DNA of 64,000 bases from Piscinibacter sp047600445 (GTDB lineage Bacteria; Pseudomonadota; Gammaproteobacteria; Burkholderiales; Burkholderiaceae_C). The notes under the pieces were generated by a model, which was not told the origin of the DNA, ran no database searches, and saw only the letters and a list, made by a program, of their open reading frames with translations. Below, one piece after another: positions 22,647 to 32,500 of the stretch (position 1 is the stretch's first letter; the number at the start of each line of letters is the position of its first letter). The translations under genes and the position numbers were made by a program. The stretch covers positions 2,418,001-2,482,000 of the forward strand of contig NZ_JASGKT010000002.1 of the NCBI RefSeq assembly GCF_047600445.1, written 5' to 3'.

Positions 22647-24008
22647 ATGCTTGCACTGAACCGCCTGGCCGCCGCATGCGCGGTGAGCTTCCCCCTGCTG
22701 GTGCCGCCGGCCTGGGCGGCCGTGTCGGCCGAAGAGGCCGCGCGCCTGAAGACCACGCTGACACCGCTCGGCGCCGAGCGCGCCGGCAACAAGGACGGCA
22801 GCATCCCGGCGTGGAACGGTGGCCTGACGACACCGCTGCCGAGCGACAAGCCGGACGGCCGCCGCGGCGACCCCTTCAAGGACGAGAAGCCGCTGTACAG
22901 CATCACCGCCAAGAACGCCGACCAGCATGCCGCCAAGCTGACCGACGGCACGCTGGCGATGCTGCGCAAGTACCCCGAAACCTACCGCGTCGACGTGTAC
23001 AAGACGCACCGCACTGCGGCCGCGCCGCAATGGGTGTACGACAACACGGCGAAGAACACCGTGCGTGCGCGCATGGAAGGCGACTTGCTCGTCGGCGCCT
23101 ATGCCGGCGTACCTTTTCCCATCCCCCAGAACGGCATGGAGGTGATGTGGAACCACATGCTGCGCTGGCGCGCGCCGACCTACCGCGCCTACCTGAACCA
23201 GTACGTGCTGACCACCGACGGCAAGTCGGTGCTGACCTCGAGCCTGACGATCGACCTGCAGACGCCGTACTTCTTCCAGGACGGCAGTCCCGAGCAGTTC
23301 GCCAAGAGCAACGATTTCTGGATGACCCGCCTGCAGCTCAACGGCCCGGCCAGCCGCGCCGGCGAAGGCACCGTGCTGCGCATGAACATCGACGGCGACA
23401 AGACCAACACCTGGCTGTACGTGCCCGGCCAGCGGCGGGTGCGCAAGCTGCCGAACGTGTGCTGCGACACGCCGAACGCGTCGTCGTCCGGCGTGCTGTT
23501 CTCGGACGAGGTGGAGGTCTGGGCCGGTCGGCTCGACCAATTCGACTGGAAGCTCGAAGGCCGCAAGGAAATGCTGGTGCCGTACAACGTCAACAAGCAG
23601 TTCCAGCCCGAGTCGGACAAGGATCTGCTGATGCGCAACCACCTGAACCCGGACCACGTGCGCTGGGAGCTGCACCGCGTCTGGGTGGTCGAGGCCACGC
23701 TGCGCGCCGGCAAGCGCCATCAGGCGCCGCGCGGCAAGTACTACTGCGACGAGGACACCTGGACCTGCGTGCTGGCCGACCGCTGGGATGCCAAGGGCCA
23801 GCTATGGCGCACGCTGTATGTGCACAACTTCGTCGCCCCCGACGTGCCGGCGGTGATGGTAGCGGGCTACGGCTACTACGACCTGCTCTCCGGCGCGGGC
23901 TATGCCGGCAGCCTGGCGGCGTCGAAGCCCTCGCAGTACCCGATCCGGCCGCGCATTCCGGACAGCTTCTTCACGCCGGACTCGCTGGCGGCCGAAGGCG
24001 TGCGATGA
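22647..24008 (+). CDS. DUF1329 family periplasmic protein (LolA-like fold)
   Basis: 453 residues. Signal peptide ending PAWAAV, then the typical DUF1329 opening KTTLTPLGAERAGNKDGSIPAWNGGL. Later conserved pieces include GDKTNTWLYVPGQRRVRKLP and YSITAKNADQHAAKLTDG. The fold resembles LolA/LppX lipid-binding half-barrels, which supports a periplasmic carrier of hydrophobic ligand. A strong GGAGGAG precedes ATG 22647, 15 bases after the DUF1302 gene, its usual partner. Confidence 0.88.
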   Translation: MLALNRLAAACAVSFPLLVPPAWAAVSAEEAARLKTTLTPLGAERAGNKDGSIPAWNGGLTTPLPSDKPDGRRGDPFKDEKPLYSITAKNADQHAAKLTDGTLAMLRKYPETYRVDVYKTHRTAAAPQWVYDNTAKNTVRARMEGDLLVGAYAGVPFPIPQNGMEVMWNHMLRWRAPTYRAYLNQYVLTTDGKSVLTSSLTIDLQTPYFFQDGSPEQFAKSNDFWMTRLQLNGPASRAGEGTVLRMNIDGDKTNTWLYVPGQRRVRKLPNVCCDTPNASSSGVLFSDEVEVWAGRLDQFDWKLEGRKEMLVPYNVNKQFQPESDKDLLMRNHLNPDHVRWELHRVWVVEATLRAGKRHQAPRGKYYCDEDTWTCVLADRWDAKGQLWRTLYVHNFVAPDVPAVMVAGYGYYDLLSGAGYAGSLAASKPSQYPIRPRIPDSFFTPDSLAAEGVR

Positions 24009-25057
24009 CCACCCGCCGCCGCATCATGGCGGCGGCGCTGGTGGCCGGCTGCGGCGTCGCCCGGGCCCATGCCTCCATCGCCGACGCCGTCGAGCGCGCG
24101 GCTTCGCTGACGCCGCAGGCCTCGCGCTCGGTGCTGCTGGCGGCGGCGCAGGCGGGCAGCGCACTGGTCGCGGTGGGCGAACGCGGCATCGTGCTGCGCT
24201 CCACGGACGACGGGCGCAGCTGGCAGCAGATGCCCACGCCGGTGAGCGTCACGCTGACCGCAGTGCGCTTCGCCGATGCCGACACCGGCTATGCCGCCGG
24301 CCACGGCGGCGTGGTGCTGGCCACCCGCGACGGCGGGCGCAGTTGGACGCGGGTACTCGATGGCGCAGCGCTGGCGCAGACGGTGCTGAAGGCCGCCATC
24401 GCCGCCAACGACGCAGTGCTGACCAAGGACGCGCGCCGCCTCGTCGCAGAAGGTGCCGACAAGCCGCTGCTGGACCTGGTGGTGCTCGATGCGCGCCATC
24501 TGATCGTCGTCGGTGCCTACGGCATCGCGCTGCGCTCGCGTGACGGCGGTGCCGGCTGGCAATCGCTGATGGGCCGGCTGGACAATCCCGACGGCCTGCA
24601 TCTCTATGCGGTGCGCCACCGTGCGCCGGAGTTGCTGGTGGCCGGCGAACAAGGCCTGGCGCTGCTGTCCGGCGACGGCGGTGAATCCTTCCGCAGGCTG
24701 GAGCCGCCGAACAAGGGCAGCCATTTCGCTGCCGAGCTCGGCAGCGCCGGGCGTGTCTGGCTGGCCGGCCTGCAGGGCCACGTGCTGTACTCGGCGGACC
24801 ACGGCAGGTCGTGGGAGGCTTTGCCCAACCGTTCGCGCGCGTCGGTCACCGCCTCGGCGCTCACGCCAGACGGCGAACTGATCACCGTGGACCAGGCCGG
24901 CCTGGTGCAACGCTGGGAACGCGGCACCGCAGTGGCGCTGAATGCGCAGCCGCTGCCGCCGATCAACGGCGTGCTGCCGCTGCCGGCCGGCGGGCTGGTG
25001 CTGCTGACGAACCGCGGCGCGCTTGATCTGAAGCCCGCATCGGGCGGGGCACGATGA
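24005..25057 (+). CDS. YCF48/BNR-repeat exported beta-propeller protein
   Basis: 350 residues, ATG 24005 overlapping the DUF1329 stop. An N-terminal signal (TTRRRIMAAALVAGCG, cut near ARAHA) is followed by repeated Asp-box-like units such as LRSTDDGRSWQQMP, LATRDGGRSWTRV, LRSRDGGAGWQSL and LYSADHGRSWEALP. These S-x-D-x-G-x-x-W boxes mark a propeller related to YCF48/HCF136. In this family of clusters such a protein usually lies between DUF1329 and an RND permease and may act as its periplasmic partner; the role is inferred. Confidence 0.85.
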   Translation: MTTRRRIMAAALVAGCGVARAHASIADAVERAASLTPQASRSVLLAAAQAGSALVAVGERGIVLRSTDDGRSWQQMPTPVSVTLTAVRFADADTGYAAGHGGVVLATRDGGRSWTRVLDGAALAQTVLKAAIAANDAVLTKDARRLVAEGADKPLLDLVVLDARHLIVVGAYGIALRSRDGGAGWQSLMGRLDNPDGLHLYAVRHRAPELLVAGEQGLALLSGDGGESFRRLEPPNKGSHFAAELGSAGRVWLAGLQGHVLYSADHGRSWEALPNRSRASVTASALTPDGELITVDQAGLVQRWERGTAVALNAQPLPPINGVLPLPAGGLVLLTNRGALDLKPASGGAR

Positions 25058-27459
25058 GCGCGCCGCCCACCACCACCGACGCTGCCGCGCCCAGCCGCTT
25101 CAAGGCGGGGCTGGAGCAGCTGTTGTTCGGCCGCCGGCGGCTGGTGCTGCTGCTGTGCGCGCTGGTCACGCTGCTGCTCGGCTGGCAAGCCAGCCAGCTG
25201 AGCCTGAACGCCAGCTACGAGAAGACCATCCCGGCCAAGCACCCGTTCATCCAGAACTACCTGCAGCACAAGGCCGATCTGGCCGGGCTGGGCAACACGC
25301 TGCGCATCGTCATGGCGCCGGCCAGCGGCACGATCTATCAGGCGTCCTACATGGAGACGCTGCGCAAGATCAACGACGAGGTCTTCCTGATCCCGGGCGT
25401 GGATCGCAGCCAGATGAAGTCGCTGTGGACGCCGTCGACGCGCTGGATCGGTGTCACCGAAGAGGGCTTCGAAGGCGGGCCGGTGATCCCGCCGGACTAC
25501 GACGGCTCGGCACGCACGCTGGAGCAACTGCGCACCAACATCGCCCGTTCCGGCGAAGTCGGCCAGCTGGTGGCCACAGATGCCCAGTCCAGCGTCATCG
25601 TCGCGCCGCTGCTGGAGCGTGACGCGAACGGCCACGCGCTCGACTACGCCGCGCTGGGCCACAAGCTGGAAGCCCTGCGCAGCCAGTACCAGTCCGAAGG
25701 CGTGCAACTGCACATCACCGGCTTCGGCAAGCTGGTGGGCGACCTGATCGAAGGCGTGCGCGATGTCTTCGGCTTCTTCGCCGTCGCGATGGCGATCACC
25801 GCAGCGCTGCTGTGGGGCTACACGCGCTGCTGGCGTTCGACTGCGCTGGTGTTCGGCGCCTCGCTGACGGCGGTGGTCTGGCAGCTCGGGCTGATGCGCC
25901 TGCTGGGCTATGCGCTGGACCCGTATTCGATCCTCGTGCCCTTCCTCATCTTCGCCATCGGCATCAGCCATGGCGCGCAGAAGATGAACGGCATCATGCA
26001 GGACATCGGCCGCGGCGAGACCAAGTTGCAGGCTGCGCGCAACACCTTCAGGCGCCTTTTCATGGCCGGGCTGACGGCGCTGCTGGCCGATGCGGTGGGC
26101 TTCGCGGTGCTGACCGTCATCGACATCCAGGTCATCCGCGAGCTGGCGTTGGCGGCGTCGATCGGCGTGGCGGCGCTGATCTTCACCAACCTGATCCTGC
26201 TGCCGATCCTGCTGAGCTACACCGGCGTGGACCCGGCCGCTGCCAAGCGCAGCCTGCGCGACGAAGTCGCCCACCAGAACGGCGGGCGCCACCACCCGCT
26301 GTGGGAGCTGCTGGAGCGCTTCACCTCCAGGCGCTGGGCGATCGGCGCCATCGCCGTGGCGCTGCTGCTGGGTGCCGGCGGCGGCGTGCTCAGCACCCGG
26401 CTGAAGATCGGCGACCTCGACCCCGGCGCGCCCGAACTGCGGCAGGACAGCCGCTACAACCGCGACGCCGCCTTCGTCAGCAGTGCCTACGGTGCGTCCA
26501 CCGACGTGCTGGCCGTGATGGTGACCACCCCCGACGGCGCCTGCGGTCAGTACGACACGCTGAAGAAGGTGGATGCGCTGGAATGGGATCTGCGCCGCCT
26601 GGAAGGCGTGGAATCGACCAGCTCCCTGTCGCTGCTGAGCCGGCGCGTCATCGCCGGGCTCAACGAAGGCCACCCCAAGTGGTACGAGTTGCTGCCGAAC
26701 CAGGACATGCTGAACATGGTGACCACGCGCACGCCGCGCGGCCTGTACAACGACAGCTGCAACCTGCTGACCGTCTACACCTACCTGAAGGACCACCGCG
26801 CCGAGACGCTGGACCGCGTGGTGGCCGAGGTCGAACGCTTCGCCGCGCTGCACGACACACCCGAGGTGCAGTTCCGCCTGGCGGCCGGCTCCGCCGGCAT
26901 CGAGGCCGCCACCAACCGCGTGGTGGCGCAATCGTGGTCGCAGATGCTGCTCCTGGTCTACGGCGCGGTCGGCGTGCTGTGCTTCGTCGCCTTCCGCTCC
27001 TGGCGCGCGGTGGTGGTCGCCATCCTGCCGCTGATGCTGACCTCGGTGCTGGCCGAGGCGCTGATGGTGATGCTGGGCATGGGCGTCAAGGTCGCCACGC
27101 TGCCGGTGATCGCGCTGGGCGTGGGCATCGGCGTCGACTACGCGCTGTACGTGTTGAGCGTCACGCTGGCCGAGCTGTGCCGCGGCCAGCCGCTGCACCT
27201 GGCCTACCGCCGCGCGCTGCTGTTCACCGGCAAGGTGGTGGTGTTCACGGGGCTGACGCTGGCCAGCGGCGTGATCACCTGGGTGGCCAGCCCGATCAAG
27301 TTCCAGGGCGACATGGGCCTGCTGCTGGCCTTCATGTTCCTGTGGAACATGCTCGGCGCGCTGGTGCTGGTGCCGGCGCTCGCCCACTTCCTGCTCAAGC
27401 CGGCACGAGCCGTCCCTTCCGGCGCGCAGTCCGCACTGCTGCGCAACGCCGGCGTCTAG
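25054..27459 (+). CDS. RND/MMPL-superfamily transporter permease
   Basis: 801 residues, ATG 25054 overlapping the previous stop by 4 bases. Two repeats, each with one leading helix, a large periplasmic loop and five helices: helix 1 near residue 30, a cluster 235-390, helix 7 near 430, a cluster 630-780. In the first cluster the SSD-like segment VPFLIFAIGISHGAQKMNG is clear; the second has GVGIGVDYALYVLSV. It belongs to the MMPL/HpnN-like branch rather than AcrB. No membrane-fusion or TolC partner is nearby. With the three preceding exported proteins it probably moves a hydrophobic compound across the envelope. Confidence 0.88.
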   Translation: MSAPPTTTDAAAPSRFKAGLEQLLFGRRRLVLLLCALVTLLLGWQASQLSLNASYEKTIPAKHPFIQNYLQHKADLAGLGNTLRIVMAPASGTIYQASYMETLRKINDEVFLIPGVDRSQMKSLWTPSTRWIGVTEEGFEGGPVIPPDYDGSARTLEQLRTNIARSGEVGQLVATDAQSSVIVAPLLERDANGHALDYAALGHKLEALRSQYQSEGVQLHITGFGKLVGDLIEGVRDVFGFFAVAMAITAALLWGYTRCWRSTALVFGASLTAVVWQLGLMRLLGYALDPYSILVPFLIFAIGISHGAQKMNGIMQDIGRGETKLQAARNTFRRLFMAGLTALLADAVGFAVLTVIDIQVIRELALAASIGVAALIFTNLILLPILLSYTGVDPAAAKRSLRDEVAHQNGGRHHPLWELLERFTSRRWAIGAIAVALLLGAGGGVLSTRLKIGDLDPGAPELRQDSRYNRDAAFVSSAYGASTDVLAVMVTTPDGACGQYDTLKKVDALEWDLRRLEGVESTSSLSLLSRRVIAGLNEGHPKWYELLPNQDMLNMVTTRTPRGLYNDSCNLLTVYTYLKDHRAETLDRVVAEVERFAALHDTPEVQFRLAAGSAGIEAATNRVVAQSWSQMLLLVYGAVGVLCFVAFRSWRAVVVAILPLMLTSVLAEALMVMLGMGVKVATLPVIALGVGIGVDYALYVLSVTLAELCRGQPLHLAYRRALLFTGKVVVFTGLTLASGVITWVASPIKFQGDMGLLLAFMFLWNMLGALVLVPALAHFLLKPARAVPSGAQSALLRNAGV

Positions 27460-28373
27460 GCGGCTTCCGGGCGGCTGAACAGGTCGGCGATCACGCCACG
27501 CAGCCAGGTATTGCCGGGGTCATGATGGAAGCGCTCGTGCCAGAACAGGTAGACCGACGTCGGCGGCACGTCGAAGGGCAGCGGATGGACCTGCAGGCCC
27601 GCAACGGCCTGCCAGTGCGTGGCCAGCGTGCGCGACACCGTGCCCACGCAATCGGTCTGCGACACCAGGGCCTCCAGGCCCAGCCAGCTCGAGATCTCGA
27701 GTGCGACGCGCCGCTCGCGTCCCAGCTTCTTGAGGGTGTCGTCGATGGCGGCCATCTCGACCGCGCCGGAGTGCACGCGGACGTGTTTGCAGGCCGTGTA
27801 GGCGTCCAGGTCCATGCCGTCGCGCAGCAGCGGATGGTCCTGTCGCGCGATGCACATCCAGTCGTGCCGCCAGAGCCTGCGCCGGTAGAAGCGCTGCTGG
27901 AACGCGTGAGTCTGGCCTTGCATCGCCAGGTCGGCGCGGCCGTCCTGCAATTGGGCCGCATGGTCCGCCAGCTGCACCTGCGGCACGTCGAGCGCGACAT
28001 CGGGCGCCACTTGCGACAGGTGCAGCAGCAGACGCGGCAGCACGATCGCCACGCCCATGTCGGGCATCAGCAGCGTGAACTTGCGCTTCGAACGTGCGGG
28101 GTCGAAGCCGGTGACGCGCTCGACGCCTTCGCGCAGGATGTCCAGCGCCTGGGCCACCGGCTCGGCCAGCGCCAGCGCGAAGGGCGTCGGCTCCATGCAC
28201 GCGCCGACGCGGATGAACAGCGGGTCGCCATAGGCCCGGCGCATGCGCGCCAGCACGTTGCTCATGGCCGGCTGCGACATGTGCAGCCGCGCGGCCGCCC
28301 GGGTGACCGTGCGCTCCTGCAGCAGCGCTTCCAGCGCGACGAGGAGGTTCAGGTCGCTGGGGATCCTTTGCAC
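27456..28373 (-). CDS. LysR-family regulator, convergent with the RND gene
   Basis: 305 residues. HTH: SDLNLLVALEALLQERTVTRAA, then HMSQPAMSNVLARMRRAY; effector domain from about residue 90. It belongs to the same NodD/LinR-like subgroup as the regulator at 10898. Its stop and the RND stop share the four bases CTAG, so the genes overlap end to end. The start at 28373 is 82 bases from a divergent LysR gene. It probably controls one of the flanking catabolic units. Confidence 0.87.
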   Translation of the reverse strand: MQRIPSDLNLLVALEALLQERTVTRAAARLHMSQPAMSNVLARMRRAYGDPLFIRVGACMEPTPFALALAEPVAQALDILREGVERVTGFDPARSKRKFTLLMPDMGVAIVLPRLLLHLSQVAPDVALDVPQVQLADHAAQLQDGRADLAMQGQTHAFQQRFYRRRLWRHDWMCIARQDHPLLRDGMDLDAYTACKHVRVHSGAVEMAAIDDTLKKLGRERRVALEISSWLGLEALVSQTDCVGTVSRTLATHWQAVAGLQVHPLPFDVPPTSVYLFWHERFHHDPGNTWLRGVIADLFSRPEAA

Positions 28374-28455
28374 GGAACCATTCTATGAACAGAAGTCCCC
28401 AGGGCGACTGCAAGCACCCTCACTTCAGTGACGTGCCGGACAAGGCGACCGGGTA

Positions 28456-29403
28456 ATGCGCAAGAGCCTGGAGTCGGGTCTCGTCCATGCCATCCGCGCC
28501 TTCATGCGCGTGGTCGAAAGCGGCAGCTTCACCGCGGCCGCAGAGCAAATGGACTTGACCACGGCGCAGGTCTCCCGGCTGGTCTCCGACCTGGAGAAGC
28601 GATTGAACACCAAGCTGTTGCAGCGCACGACCCGCCACCGCGCTCTCACCGATGCCGGCGCCGAGTACGCGGAGCGATGCCGCGAGATCCTGGGCCTGAT
28701 CGACGAGGCCGAAGCCAACGCATCGGGAACCGCCTCCAAGCCGCAAGGCCGCCTGCGTGTCCAGTGCATGGCGAGCTTCGGACAGCACTATGTGGCGCCG
28801 ATACTGGCCGACTTCTGTGCCAGCTACCCGGGCCTGAAGGTCAACTACAGCACCTCGCAATACTTCCCCGAAATGCTCACGCGCGGCGTGGATGTCAGCC
28901 TGTACCTTGCCGAGTCGCTGCTTGATTCCGGCCTGGTCGCGCGCAGGCTGGGCACGACTTTCGCGGTGCTTTGTGCAGCGTCGGGCTACCTCGCCCGACG
29001 CGGGACGCCATCCAGTCCCGAGGAGCTATCGCAGCATGCTTGTCTACGCCTCATCAACCCGTCCATCGCGCCGGAGTGGCGCCTGAAGACCGGCAGCGCG
29101 CAAGCGCGCATTTTCCCGCTCCAGTGGCAGCTCGTCGCGGACACGCCGGAAGTGTTGCTGGACGTGGCGCTGAGGGGGGCCGGCATCACTTTGTTGCCCC
29201 TGTTCTCCGTCATCGACGCGGTGCGCGCGGGGAGACTGCAACGGGTGTTGCCCGGCTGGCGTTCGCCCGACATCGGTGTCTATGCGCTGATGCCGTCCAG
29301 ACACTTCATGGATGCCAGGACCCGCGTGTGGCTGGAGTGGGTTGGCCGAAGGATCTCCCCAAGGCTCCAGGAGGACGCGGCATATTTTCAGAACGGTGAT
29401 TGA
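28456..29403 (+). CDS. LysR-family regulator upstream of the indolepyruvate oxidoreductase gene
   Basis: 315 residues. HTH region AIRAFMRVVESGSFTAAAEQM with TTAQVSRLVSDLEKRLNTKLLQRTTR; effector domain from about residue 95, with VDVSLYLAESLLDSGLVARRLG and GAGITLLPLFSV. It resembles the CrgA/PcaQ-like general LysR group. Base composition is slightly lower in GC than the surrounding genes. It is followed on the same strand, after 160 bases with no recognisable gene, by the oxidoreductase and pcaIJ, which it may regulate. Confidence 0.86.
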   Translation: MRKSLESGLVHAIRAFMRVVESGSFTAAAEQMDLTTAQVSRLVSDLEKRLNTKLLQRTTRHRALTDAGAEYAERCREILGLIDEAEANASGTASKPQGRLRVQCMASFGQHYVAPILADFCASYPGLKVNYSTSQYFPEMLTRGVDVSLYLAESLLDSGLVARRLGTTFAVLCAASGYLARRGTPSSPEELSQHACLRLINPSIAPEWRLKTGSAQARIFPLQWQLVADTPEVLLDVALRGAGITLLPLFSVIDAVRAGRLQRVLPGWRSPDIGVYALMPSRHFMDARTRVWLEWVGRRISPRLQEDAAYFQNGD

Positions 29404-29563
29404 CCGACATGAGCCCTGCGTCCGCGGGTTGCCAGTGGCAGGCACCCATGCCCAAGCATCATTGTTGCGTTCGGCGTAAACAAGTTTTTCCCGGCGCCGT
29501 ATGGGTGCGGAGAAGGCGGGAACGAAGAATCGCGGCCTGGTCCGGCCCGAATGGAGACACACG

Positions 29564-32500
29564 ATGAACACCGGCACCACCGCCGAACTGCCCATGGCCG
29601 CCGCGAAGAAGCCCGCCGCGCTGGAGGACAAATACCTGTGCGACGCAGGCATGGCGTACATGACCGGCATCCAAGCGCTGGTGCGCCTGGCGCTCGCACA
29701 GAAGCGGCGCGATGCCCGCAACGGCTTGCAGACCGCTGGCTTTCTTTCCGGCTACCGCGGATCGCCCCTCGGCAACTTCGACAGTGCGCTGTGGCAGGCC
29801 GGCAAGCTGCTCGACGCCCACGACGTCGTGTTCCAGCCCGGCGTGAACGAGGATCTGGCGGCCACCGCCGTGTGGGGCACGCAGCAGGCGCACCTGGCGG
29901 GACAGGCGAAGTTCGATGGCGTCGTCGGGTGGTGGTACGGCAAAGGGCCGGGCGTCGATCGCTCAGGCGACGCGCTGCGCCACGCCAACCTCGCTGGAAC
30001 CGCCGCGCATGGCGGTGTCGTCGCCCTCTACGGTGACGACCACTCGTGCAAGTCCTCCAGCATTCCCCACCAGTCCGAGCATGTGATGGTGGGCTGCGGC
30101 ATCCCGATCTTCTACCCCACATCGGTCCAGCAGGTTCTCGATTTCGGTGCGCACGCGGTCGCCATGTCCCGCAGCGCCGGACTGTGGGCCTCCATGAAGC
30201 TGGTGAGCGAGATCGTGGAGACCTCGGCGTCCGTGGATGTGGCGCTCGACCGCGTGCGGCCGGTGCTTGCACCCGCGGCATCGCTGCCGCCCGGTGGTCT
30301 GAACATCCGCTGGCCCGATGTATCGCTGGCCCAGGAGGAGCGCCTTTACCGGCACAGGCTGCCGGCCGCGCTGGCCTACGCGCGTGCCAACCGCTTCAAC
30401 CGGGTGATGTGGGACAGCCCGCAGGCGCGCATCGGCATTGCGGCCAGCGGCAAGGGCTACCTAGATACGGTCGAGGCGCTGCGCATCCTGGGTCTGGAAG
30501 GGGAGCCGGCAAGGCGGCTCGGCCTGCGCCTGTACCAGGTCGGCATGATTTGGCCGCTGGAACCGCATGGGCTGCGCGAGTTCGCCCACGGCCTGTGCGA
30601 CATCATCGTGGTCGAGGAGAAACGGCCCATCCTCGAAGCGCAGATCAAGGACGAGCTATACGCCCTGCCCGACCACGCACGGCCGCGCGTGGTCGGCAAG
30701 TCGGCCGACGGCCTGGGCGAATGGAGCACGCCCACCAAAGACGCACCGCTCATCAGCCACTACGAGCTGCAACCCGAGCCCATCGCCAGGATGCTGGCAG
30801 CGCGCTTCCTGCGCCTCGAACTGCCCGAGGACCTGCGGCAACTGATCACGCAGCGCTTGCAGAGCCTCGAACAAGCGGAGAAAGAATCCCGCCGCGTGAT
30901 CGACATTGCCGAGCGCAAGGCGTACTTCTGCAGCGGCTGTCCGCACAACTCATCGACCATGCTGCCCGAGGGCAGCCGCGCGCTTGGCGGGATCGGCTGT
31001 CACTTCCTCGCGTTGACGATGGACCGCGGCACCGAGACCTTCACTCAGATGGGGGGCGAAGGCGTCAGTTGGGTCGGGGCGGCCCCCTTCACCAAGGAGC
31101 GCCACGTCTTTGCCAACCTGGGCGACGGCACCTACTTCCACTCGGGCTACCTGGCCATCCGGCAGTCCGTTGCGGCCAAGGTCAACATCACCTACAAAAT
31201 CCTCTACAACGATGCCGTGGGCATGACCGGCGGGCAGCATGTCGACGGACAGCTCAGCGTCGGGCAACTGACCCGCCAACTGGCTGCCGAAGGCGTCGGG
31301 CAGCAGATCATCGTCACGGATGAGCCCAGCTTGCTGAGCGAGGACGAAGGCATTGCTCCCGGGGTCGCGGTCCGGCACCGCAGCGAACTGGACGCGGTGC
31401 AGCGCGAACTTCGCGACGTGCCCGGTGTGACGGCACTCATCTATGCGCAGACCTGCGCGAGCGAGAAGCGGCGCCGGCGCAAGCGCAACGAGTACCCGGA
31501 CCCCGCGCTGCGGACCTTCATCAACAGCGAAGTGTGCGAGGGCTGCGGCGACTGCTCCAGGCAGTCGAATTGCCTGTCCGTGGAGCCGGTGGAGACGCCG
31601 CTCGGCACGAAGCGCAGGATCAACCAAAGCAGCTGCAACAAGGACTTCACCTGCGTCGCGGGCTTCTGCCCGAGCTTCGTCACCGTCCACACCCGTGACG
31701 TCAAGCGCCCGGCGCAATCCTTCGATGGCGTGGCCGAGGGCTGGCCCGAGGCGCCGCGCATCGCCGAACCGGCCGGCCCGGTGCGCATCATCGTGGGCGG
31801 CGTGGGTGGCACGGGCGTCGTGACCATCGGCGCGCTGCTGGGCATGGCCGCTCACCTCGAAGGCAAGGCCGCCCGCGTGATGGACATGGCCGGCATGGCG
31901 CAGAAGGGCGGCACCGTCTACTCCTACGTCCAGATCGCCGCGGCCGACGACGACATCTCCGCGACCAAGGTGGCCGCAGGCCGATGCGACCTGCTGATCG
32001 GCGCCGACGCCGTGGTGGCGGGCAGCAGCGCCACGCTCTCCCGCCTGCATGCGCAAAGCCTGGCCATCGTCAATGAGGACGGATCACCGACCTCGGCGTT
32101 CATCAAGTCACGGGACTGGGCCACGCCGTTGAACGATCTGTTGGCACGCCTGCGCAGCCGCGTGCAGCAAGAGCGCGTCATCTCGTTGCCGGCCGCCCGC
32201 ATCGCCACGCGCGCCTTCGGCGATGCGATCTTCGCCAACCTGGTGCTGCTTGGCGTGGCGTGGCAGTCTGGGCGGGTGCCGCTCTCGCGCGCGAGCCTGG
32301 AGAAGGCGATCACCCTCAATGGCACCGCCGTCGCCAAAAACCTTCAAGCGTTCCGGCTGGGTTGCCATCTGGCCGGCGACCCGGCGCTGGCCGGCCGGCT
32401 GCTCGCCACGCCGGCGCAAACAGCCCACCCGCCATCGCTGCCCGAACTGATCGAGGATCGCGCGAACCGGCTGCGGGGGTACTGGAATGCGTCCTACGCA

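Noticed and set aside
20961..23720. Minus-strand frame of about 919 codons opposite DUF1302 and DUF1329
   Set aside because: No recognisable motif; both plus-strand genes have signal peptides, family motifs and ribosome sites.
24604..27387. Minus-strand frame of about 927 codons opposite the RND permease
   Set aside because: His/Gln/Arg-rich composition typical of an antisense reading of a membrane protein gene.
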